Of a stretch of 52,150 nt of DNA, positions 46,049 to 52,150 are shown piece after piece. The position numbers and the translations under genes are program-made. How positions within the stretch are numbered: the first letter of the stretch is position 1; each line of letters opens with the position of its first letter. This DNA comes from Alkalimonas sp. (GTDB lineage: Bacteria; Pseudomonadota; Gammaproteobacteria; Enterobacterales; Alteromonadaceae): the NCBI RefSeq assembly GCF_020831925.1, contig NZ_JAFIFQ010000026.1, positions 1 to 52,150 on the forward strand, given 5' to 3'. Under the pieces are notes generated by a model. The model had not been told where the DNA came from and did no database searches. It saw nothing but the letters and a program-made list of their open reading frames with translations.

Positions 46049-46849
46049 ATGCTGAACTGCCGAACCTTGTTTTTATCCGATATCCATTTGGGTTGTAAAA
46101 ACTGCCAGGCCAGCTACCTGCTGAATTTTCTGAAGCATTGCCAGGTCGACAAGATTTATCTGCTGGGTGATATCGTCGACTTATGGGCCATGCAGCGCCA
46201 GGTATTCTGGAAAGTTCAGCAAAACCAGGTGGTACGTCAACTGCTTAAAATGGCAGAACAAGGCACTGAAATCATTTATGTACCGGGCAACCATGACGAA
46301 GCCTTTCGACTGTATGCTGGTAAAAATTTTGGTGCCATCCAGGTGCAGTTACGCAGCCAACATATTACCCATACAGGCCAGCGTTTGTTATTGCTGCACG
46401 GTGATGAATTTGACAAGCATGTGCAGTTGGCACACTGGCATCGCCGGCTGGGTGATCATTTGTACGATTTGCTGTTATTCCTAAATCGTTGGAATCAACG
46501 ACTACGGCGTAAATTAGGCCAGCCTTACTTTAGTTTATCGGCTTACATTAAAAGCAAAGTGCCTGGCGCTCGTCAGGCCATAGCACGCTACCGGGATGCC
46601 GCCGTACAGCGTGCCAAGCGCGGCGGTTACGATGGCATTGTTTGTGGTCATATTCATCATCCTGAAATTACCCTGCAAGATGGAATTCTCTACTGCAACG
46701 ATGGTGATTGGATTGACAGCTGCACCGCTCTGGTTGAAACCATAGACGGCAGCCTGGCACTTTATCATTGTGCCGAGAGCTGCCAACAGCTCTCCGTCTG
46801 GCCAGAGCCTGTCCGTGCAAATGTCACGGCCTTGAGCAAAGTCGCCTGA
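46049..46849 (+). CDS. LpxH-type metallophosphoesterase (UDP-2,3-diacylglucosamine diphosphatase family)
   Basis: A 266-residue calcineurin-fold phosphoesterase of the COG2908 family. Metal motifs are LSDIHLGC, LGDIVDLWAM, PGNHDEAF, LLHGDEFD and CGHIHHPEI. It is longer than classic LpxH and has a basic inserted segment (residues about 140-190), as in the LpxH-like proteins that often accompany glycosyl- or acyltransferases. It may hydrolyse a lipid-linked nucleotide sugar; the substrate is uncertain. It precedes the ornithine lipid synthase by 88 bases. The start has no strong ribosome site. Confidence 0.78.
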   Translation: MLNCRTLFLSDIHLGCKNCQASYLLNFLKHCQVDKIYLLGDIVDLWAMQRQVFWKVQQNQVVRQLLKMAEQGTEIIYVPGNHDEAFRLYAGKNFGAIQVQLRSQHITHTGQRLLLLHGDEFDKHVQLAHWHRRLGDHLYDLLLFLNRWNQRLRRKLGQPYFSLSAYIKSKVPGARQAIARYRDAAVQRAKRGGYDGIVCGHIHHPEITLQDGILYCNDGDWIDSCTALVETIDGSLALYHCAESCQQLSVWPEPVRANVTALSKVA

Positions 46850-46937
46850 GCAGGTCACGAAACAGTCATAAAATAGCCATCAAACTGCCATATCGCTGCT
46901 CTAGGCTAAAATAGCCAAACCAGTTCGGAGCAGTACC

Positions 46938-48644
46938 ATGTTTAATGTCGAGCAAATGCTGCAACAACAAGCACCACAGCTTGATCACAAGCCTCGGCTA
47001 AAAAAGCTAACTACCTGGTTGTTACGCCAGTTGCTGCATGAGAAAGACTTCATGCATTTTGCCGAAAGCTACCCGCATTTACAGGGCCTGGACTTTGTCG
47101 AGCAAGTGCTGGACTACTTCCAATTCCAAACCACAGTGCGTGAACAGGAACTGGAGCGTATCCCAAGCGATGGCCGGGTGGTGATTATCGCCAATCATCC
47201 GATTGGTTCACTGGATGGGCTAGCCCTGATCAAGCTGATTAGCGAAATCCGACCCGATGTAAAAATTGTCGCCAACCAGATGTTGATGACCTTGCCCCCT
47301 TTGCATGCCCTGTTATTTCCAGTCGATGCCATGCAAGGCAAAACTCGACGTGAGCTGTTGGATAACATAACCCAGCATTTACAGCAGGACGGGGCGCTGA
47401 TAATTTTTCCTGCCGGTGAAGTATCCCGGCTAAAACCGAACGGCATTCGTGATGGCCGCTGGCACCATGGTTTTCTGCGCTTTGCCACCCAAGCAAAGGC
47501 ACCTGTGCTGCCCATCTATTTACAAGGCCGCAACTCCTGGCAGTTCTATCTGGCGTCCATGCTTTACAAACCGCTGGCTACCTTGCTGCTAGTCCGTGAA
47601 ATGTTCCGCCAGCGGCAAAAACAGCTCCAAATTCGCATCGGTGAGTTGATTCCCTTTGAAAGTTTTTCCAGCCTGGCGCTGGAACCTCAGGCCAGAACCA
47701 AGCTGTTTAAAAAGCATCTGTATCGTATTGGCACCGATAAAGCCCCCTTGTTTAAAACTCAAAGCGGTATTGCCCTGCCGGAAGATCGCAAAGTGCTGAA
47801 GAAAGCTGTCGAAGCCTGCCAGTTATTGGGTGAAACAGCCGATCAGAAACAAATCTATCTGTATCAACACCAAGGCAGCTCGCCCGTACTGCGTGAAATT
47901 GGTCGTTTACGTGAAGTGGCTTTTCGAGCGGTTGGTGAGGGCAGCGGGAAACGCCGTGATATCGATCCTTTTGATAGCTGGTACCAACACTTGATTCTAT
48001 GGGATCCCAAAGAGTTGGATATCGTTGGCAGCTATCGTTTTGCCGATACAGCGGCCGTTCTGGCACAGCATGGACAAACGGGCTTGTACTGCGATGCTCT
48101 CTTTCATTTGTCGAGTGGCATGAAACCCTATCTGAACGCTGGGTTGGAGCTGGGCCGAAGTTTTGTCCAGCCGAAATATTGGGGCAAGCGTAGCCTGGAC
48201 TATCTATGGTATGGCATTGGTGCCTACCTGAAACAGCGGCCGGATATCCGTTATCTGTATGGGGCCGTCAGTTTATCCAACAGCTATCCCCAGGCCGCTC
48301 GCGATCTGATGGTGTACTTTTACAACCTCTATTTTCAACATCCGGCATCCCCGGCAGTATCCCGTCATCCCTATGTTTTGCATGAACAACTGTTAGCAGA
48401 ATTACGCCCGCACTTTAGCGGCAACGACTATGCCGCTGATTTCTGTCAGCTCAAACATTTGCTGGCGAATATGGGGCTAAGCATACCCACCTTATACAAA
48501 CAGTACAGCGAATTGTGTGAGCCTGGTGGCGCTTACTTTTTAAGTTTTGGACTGGACCCGGATTTCTCAGACTGTATGGACGGCCTGGTACTGGTCGATA
48601 CCACAAAAATTAAAGCCCATAAGAAACAACGCTATATGGGATGA
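46938..48644 (+). CDS. olsF: bifunctional ornithine lipid synthase OlsF-type
   Basis: Two-domain acyltransferase that should make ornithine lipids, phosphorus-free membrane lipids. The N-terminal PlsC-like half (about 1-280) has ANHPIGSLDG with His87 and Asp93 and FPAGEVSR, and should add the second acyl chain. The C-terminal GNAT-like half (about 310-560) has REIGRLREVAFRAVGEGSGKRRDID, GSYRF and LELGRSFVQPKYWG, the OlsB-type N-acyltransferase, which attaches the 3-hydroxyacyl chain to ornithine. This is the OlsF order of Serratia and Flavobacterium. Length 568 residues fits that class. Confidence 0.85.
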   Translation: MFNVEQMLQQQAPQLDHKPRLKKLTTWLLRQLLHEKDFMHFAESYPHLQGLDFVEQVLDYFQFQTTVREQELERIPSDGRVVIIANHPIGSLDGLALIKLISEIRPDVKIVANQMLMTLPPLHALLFPVDAMQGKTRRELLDNITQHLQQDGALIIFPAGEVSRLKPNGIRDGRWHHGFLRFATQAKAPVLPIYLQGRNSWQFYLASMLYKPLATLLLVREMFRQRQKQLQIRIGELIPFESFSSLALEPQARTKLFKKHLYRIGTDKAPLFKTQSGIALPEDRKVLKKAVEACQLLGETADQKQIYLYQHQGSSPVLREIGRLREVAFRAVGEGSGKRRDIDPFDSWYQHLILWDPKELDIVGSYRFADTAAVLAQHGQTGLYCDALFHLSSGMKPYLNAGLELGRSFVQPKYWGKRSLDYLWYGIGAYLKQRPDIRYLYGAVSLSNSYPQAARDLMVYFYNLYFQHPASPAVSRHPYVLHEQLLAELRPHFSGNDYAADFCQLKHLLANMGLSIPTLYKQYSELCEPGGAYFLSFGLDPDFSDCMDGLVLVDTTKIKAHKKQRYMG

Positions 48645-48796
48645 AGGCTGTCAGCTGCCTGGCAGATTGTGCCAATTCAGGTTAAGTTAAGCTTGTACCG
48701 TCTATAAATTAGTCAAATGCGTGACTCTTTCACGCTGCACTGATCGCTTGCCCCGGTAAGATCCCGTTGGCAATGGCGAGTACAGGAGGACACACC

Positions 48797-50479
48797 ATGT
48801 CTGACTTAGCACGTATCTTCAGTTTTTGGCTGCCGTTGGTTCTGGGTACCATGCTGCTTAGCCAAGCAGCCAAGGCCCAGGATGAGTCGTTCGAACAGGC
48901 TCAACTGGATCAGGTGCTGGCACCGATAGCTTTGTATCCAGACAGTATTCTTAGTCATGTGCTGATTGCCTCAACCTACCCACTTGAAGTCGTTCAGGCA
49001 GCACGCTGGGTCGCCCAAAACCCAGAGCTGGATTCAGAAACAGCCCTGCAGCAGGTTGAGCAACACCCCTGGGATCCTAGTGTCAAAGCCTTGGTTGCGT
49101 TTCCCGATCTGTTAGAACGCATGAGCGATGATCTGGACTGGCTGGAGCAATTGGGCGAAGCTTTTCTGACCGATGAAACCTGGGTGATGCAAAGCATCCA
49201 GCAACTGCGTGAGCGGGCTTATGCCCACGGTGCTTTCGATGAAGTCGAACACATAGTGGTGCAGCGTGAACAGCATGTGATCGTGATCGAGCCGCGTCAG
49301 CGTGAAGTGGTGTATGTTCCTTACTACAACACCCGGGTCGTCTATGGTGACTGGTGGTGGCCACATCATCAACCCTACTACTGGCACTACCCGGGGGCTT
49401 ATTATACCCACAGTGCTTTCTACTGGGGACCATATTACCGGGTCACACCACGCTTTTATTTCAGCAGCTTCCACTGGCACCATCGCCATGTGATTGTGAA
49501 CCATCATCACTTTTATCACCCACCACGCTATTACCCTACCCGGGTAGTCCATGTGCATCATGGCAAGCGCTGGCAGCACAATCCGGTGCATCGTCGTGGC
49601 GTGGTCTATCGTCGTGAAGCACTGAGCCGGCAGTACGATTCAAGACCCAGAAGTACCACCCGGGAAGAACGTGGTCCGGCCCGAGAGTGGCGCCGTCCGC
49701 GCGCGCAGCCGAGTGGTGATTACAGCACAAGTTTCCGCCAGCATGCCCGGAGCCAGCAAAGAACTGAGCAAGAACAACGTCAGGAGTACGATCGCCCTGA
49801 TCGAAGCCAACAGCGCTCACGTAGCCTGCGAGCAGATGCTACACCGCAGCAGCATGAATCCAATCTGCAGCAACGCAGAGAACAGCTGCAAGTGCGTCAG
49901 CAAACGACAACGGAGCGTTCTGCCAATCTGAATCAACGGCAACAACAATTAGCTGAACGGCAAGAGCGCCGTCCGGCCACCGATAGCGCAGCGGCCATTC
50001 CAGTTCGGGAGCAGCGCCAGCGTGCTGCAGAGTATCGGGGTGCCCGCGAGGTTCAGCAGAGCCCTCGGACAACCGAGTACCGGGGTGCCCGTGAGGTACA
50101 GCAGAACCAAAGCGTGTCTAACACTCAGCCTGCTATGCAGCAGCGCCCTCAGGTCAGAAACTCTGAACAGCAATCTCCTGCCCGACCGAATCGCCAGATA
50201 GAGCAACGAGCCATGCCGCAACCGGAGCCTATTCGCCCAAGCAGTCAACCACAGCAAAGGACTCAACGCCCGGTTGAGGCTATTCGCAGCCAAAGCACTG
50301 TGCAGCCTCAACCCAGCACGCCAAACCGGGTACAGTCGCAGCCAAGTGCGCCCAGCCGGGTTCAGAGTTCAACTCCGGCTCAGCGCCCTCAACGGGTTGA
50401 GCGCTCAGCCAACCCACGACCGCAAGTCACTGAGCGAAGTAGCCGTGGTGGCGAGCGCCGGCAACGGCAGATTGACTGA
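48797..50479 (+). CDS. DUF3300-family exported protein
   Basis: A 560-residue exported protein of the DUF3300 family, role unknown. The signal peptide ends SQAAKA-Q. DUF3300 occupies about residues 30-240 with LAPIALYPDSILSHVLIASTYPLEVVQAARW and QREVVYVPYYNTRVVYGDWWWP. It is followed by a His/Tyr/Trp-rich stretch (about 180-280) that may bind metal or carbohydrate. The last 280 residues are Gln/Arg/Pro/Ser low complexity, highly basic, and include a duplicated EYRGAREVQQ. AGGAGGA lies before the ATG at 48797. A terminator follows. Confidence 0.82.
   Translation: MSDLARIFSFWLPLVLGTMLLSQAAKAQDESFEQAQLDQVLAPIALYPDSILSHVLIASTYPLEVVQAARWVAQNPELDSETALQQVEQHPWDPSVKALVAFPDLLERMSDDLDWLEQLGEAFLTDETWVMQSIQQLRERAYAHGAFDEVEHIVVQREQHVIVIEPRQREVVYVPYYNTRVVYGDWWWPHHQPYYWHYPGAYYTHSAFYWGPYYRVTPRFYFSSFHWHHRHVIVNHHHFYHPPRYYPTRVVHVHHGKRWQHNPVHRRGVVYRREALSRQYDSRPRSTTREERGPAREWRRPRAQPSGDYSTSFRQHARSQQRTEQEQRQEYDRPDRSQQRSRSLRADATPQQHESNLQQRREQLQVRQQTTTERSANLNQRQQQLAERQERRPATDSAAAIPVREQRQRAAEYRGAREVQQSPRTTEYRGAREVQQNQSVSNTQPAMQQRPQVRNSEQQSPARPNRQIEQRAMPQPEPIRPSSQPQQRTQRPVEAIRSQSTVQPQPSTPNRVQSQPSAPSRVQSSTPAQRPQRVERSANPRPQVTERSSRGGERRQRQID
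50030..50108 (+). repeat. direct 34-base repeat, period 45, in the DUF3300 gene
   Basis: Units at 50030-50063 and 50075-50108 differ at only four positions. Both read EYRGAREVQQ in the low-complexity tail. Confidence 0.85.
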
Positions 50480-50486
50480 ACCAAGG

Positions 50487-50520
50487 TTACAGTGTCAGCT
50501 CAAGCTGGCACTGTAAATTT
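50487..50520 (+). terminator. rho-independent terminator after the DUF3300 gene
   Basis: TTACAGTGTCAGCT and AGCTGGCACTGTAA pair along 14 positions with one G-T, followed by ATTTT. Confidence 0.85.
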
Positions 50521-50591
50521 TCCCGCCACTAAATCGTAAATATTTTATAATTTCATTTCAAACACTTAGCTTGTTATCAGAACTTTATCAT

Positions 50592-50620
50592 TTGACAACG
50601 CTGTCATTCTGTAAATAGTT
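50592..50620 (+). promoter_or_regulatory. promoter region of the chitinase gene
   Basis: TTGACA at 50592-50597, a 17-base spacer and ATAGTT at 50615-50620. A TGACA-ACGC-TGTCA inverted repeat at 50593-50606 overlaps the -35 box and could be an operator. The leader to the ATG is about 130 bases. Confidence 0.5.
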
Positions 50621-50753
50621 AGGACTGACATGCAATACGTAGCAACGAGTATCATGGAGCCGTTCGTCAAGCAGACATACGTTATCGCATGCAAGCACTG
50701 CTCTTATGACAGAGTAGTGATAACAATAAAAAATGTCTTTTGTGGAGGACACC

Positions 50754-52150
50754 ATGCAACAACGAATGAACCAGCTATGCCTGGCGGCTTCGCTGCTTTT
50801 TGTCAGCAGCTCAACCTTCGCCAGCGTGCCTGGCACCCCAACTATCAGCTGGATGCCAACTCAGTTCGAGCTGCAAAATGGCAGTGTCACTATCCCTGTA
50901 CAATGGGATATGTGGTGGGGTACCAATGGCAACAAGTGGACATTGCTGCAAAATGACAGCGCTGTCTACAGTGCCGCCTTAACACCAAATGGTCAGCAAG
51001 GCCAAAGTGGCCAGGCCAATTTAACGCTGACGCAGCCGGGTAGCTACCAACTGCAAGTTCAGCTCTGTCTAGTAAGCGGTGGTACCGAGCACTGTCAGCC
51101 CAGCGGCATTACCACCATTCAGGTCAGTGGCAGTGGTGGCTCGGATCCAATTGATCCAGTGGATCCAGTCGACCCTGTTGATCCGGTCGATCCTGTGGAC
51201 CCCGTTGATCCGGTAGACCCGGTTGATCCCGAACCAGTCAATCCAGCAGCTCCGGCAAAACCAGTGATTGCCTGGCTTGACAGCAACCAGACGCTAAGCA
51301 ATGGCAGTGCCAACTTTACCCTCAGCTGGAATATGTGGTGGGGCAATAACGGCAACCTGTGGCAGTTAAAACAGGACGATACGGTTATCCACTCAGCCCC
51401 ATTAAGCCCTGGCGGCCAACAGGCGCAAAGTGGCAGCCACCCGATCAGTGTCGGTCAGACCGGCCAGTACCACTACGTAGTGAGTTTGTGCCAACAAAGC
51501 AGCACAGCCTTATTGTGCACCGACAGTGACAGCACAACCGTTACGGTAAGCGCGGGCTCTGGTAATGGAGGTGGCAATGGCGGCGGTACCAATCCGGACT
51601 TTGATCCCTGGACGGATCTGGATATGAGCTATTGGCCACACCCACTGAAAGAACGCAACCGCAGTTACCAGAACACCACCGGCAAGAAGGTGGCTGCCTA
51701 CTTCGTGGAATGGGGCATCTATGGTCGCAATTATCATGTCGCCGATATCCCGGCCGAGAACCTGACTCACATCTACTACGGCTTTATTCCGGTCTGTGGC
51801 CCGAATGAATCGCTGCGCCAGGCCAACCCGGAAGGCTACGCCGCCTTAAACAGCCAGTGCCAGGGCAAACCGGATTACAGTGTGGTGGTACACGATGCAT
51901 TCGCTGCGCTGGAAAAATCCTACCCGGGTGATCGTTGGGATCAACCGATCCGCGGTATTTTTGCCGAGCTGTACCGTCTGAAACGGGCGCATCCAGAGGT
52001 GAAAATTCTGCCATCGGTCGGAGGCTGGACACTGTCCGATCCGCTGTACGACATAGGGGTTGATCCAGCTGCCAGAGCTGTCTTTATCGACTCGATGATC
52101 GACTTTATCCGCACCTATGACTTCTTCGATGGCATCGATATCGACTGGGA
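50754..52150 (+). CDS. chiA: ChiA-type GH18 chitinase, partial at the right edge
   Basis: Secreted chitin-degrading enzyme; only the first 465 codons are in the window. The start ATG follows GGAGG at 50744-50748. The signal peptide ends near SSTFA-S. Two copies of an immunoglobulin-like domain follow (about 25-125 and 165-265), each with DMWWG/NMWWG-TNGN...W and a Cys pair near the end; this fold is the ChiA N-terminal domain type. They are joined by a (Asp-Pro-X) linker at 131-160. The GH18 barrel begins near 311 with VAAYFVEWGIYGRNYHV and reaches SVGGWTLSDP and FDGIDIDW; the catalytic Glu is the next codon, cut by the edge. The match to Serratia ChiA is close. Confidence 0.9.
   Translation, partial: MQQRMNQLCLAASLLFVSSSTFASVPGTPTISWMPTQFELQNGSVTIPVQWDMWWGTNGNKWTLLQNDSAVYSAALTPNGQQGQSGQANLTLTQPGSYQLQVQLCLVSGGTEHCQPSGITTIQVSGSGGSDPIDPVDPVDPVDPVDPVDPVDPVDPVDPEPVNPAAPAKPVIAWLDSNQTLSNGSANFTLSWNMWWGNNGNLWQLKQDDTVIHSAPLSPGGQQAQSGSHPISVGQTGQYHYVVSLCQQSSTALLCTDSDSTTVTVSAGSGNGGGNGGGTNPDFDPWTDLDMSYWPHPLKERNRSYQNTTGKKVAAYFVEWGIYGRNYHVADIPAENLTHIYYGFIPVCGPNESLRQANPEGYAALNSQCQGKPDYSVVVHDAFAALEKSYPGDRWDQPIRGIFAELYRLKRAHPEVKILPSVGGWTLSDPLYDIGVDPAARAVFIDSMIDFIRTYDFFDGIDIDW
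51144..51233 (+). repeat. nine-base tandem repeat coding an Asp-Pro-Val linker
   Basis: Ten units of GAYCCNGTN type (the first DPI, the last DPE) code a rigid proline-rich linker between the two N-terminal domains of the chitinase. Confidence 0.92.

Noticed and set aside
51119-51355. Gly-Ser-Thr repeat protein on the minus strand
   Set aside because: It is the reverse reading of the Asp-Pro-Val linker of the chitinase.

Overview
The window looks like chromosome of an aquatic gammaproteobacterium of the Alteromonadales/Chromatiaceae kind (Rheinheimera, Alishewanella or Alkalimonas type). This placement is inferred from the protein families and the gene order rimmed by rpsT-murJ-ribF-ileS-lspA-fkpB-ispH and a type IV minor pilin operon, the order known from Pseudomonas. 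No rRNA, tRNA, CRISPR array, prophage or complete insertion sequence was seen.

Region by region. 1-1000: a VapBC toxin-antitoxin pair and a small antitoxin-tail-like ORF. 1026-10629: housekeeping and metabolic genes (YccF, MaoC-like, a metallo-beta-lactamase-fold protein, RluF, a CpdB lipoprotein, a cupin, a YdjM-type membrane protein and an Hpt-REC-REC-GGDEF protein). 10630-11189: the only gap over 300 bases. It holds a strong promoter, a foldable leader with a possible 21-codon peptide and a hairpin. 11190-14130: an outer-membrane-like protein, MgtE and an MgtC/SapB protein, a likely magnesium group. 14284-18868: a binding protein, then a zinc-scarcity group: an FtsX-type ABC exporter-like pair, a DUF3299 protein, a His-rich ZrgA-like protein and a DksA paralogue that has lost most of its zinc cysteines, with a Zur-like site upstream. 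19006-22747: an iron-sulfur (6-4) photolyase, an M28 peptidase, GlnB and NadE.

22839-34757 is the most distinctive part. A complete minor pilin operon (fimT-pilV-pilW-pilX-pilY1-pilE) is followed by a second, divergent copy (pilV-pilW-pilX-X-pilE, with fimT on the other strand). In the second copy a 279-residue secreted protein of unknown family sits exactly where pilY1 should be. An AlgZ/AlgR-type two-component system lies directly upstream of the first operon, and two direct repeats fitting the LytTR binding pattern lie between algR and fimT. So the sensor, regulator, candidate operator and target are adjacent.

34840-42632: ispH, fkpB, lspA, ileS, ribF and murJ on the minus strand, and rpsT divergent. 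42724-48644: a YgaV/BigR-type ArsR regulator, a single-domain receiver, a small membrane protein, SmrA, a 37-residue Cys-rich membrane peptide, GhrA, an LpxH-type phosphoesterase and a two-domain OlsF-type ornithine lipid synthase. 48797-52150: a DUF3300 protein and the first 465 codons of a ChiA-type chitinase that runs off the right edge.
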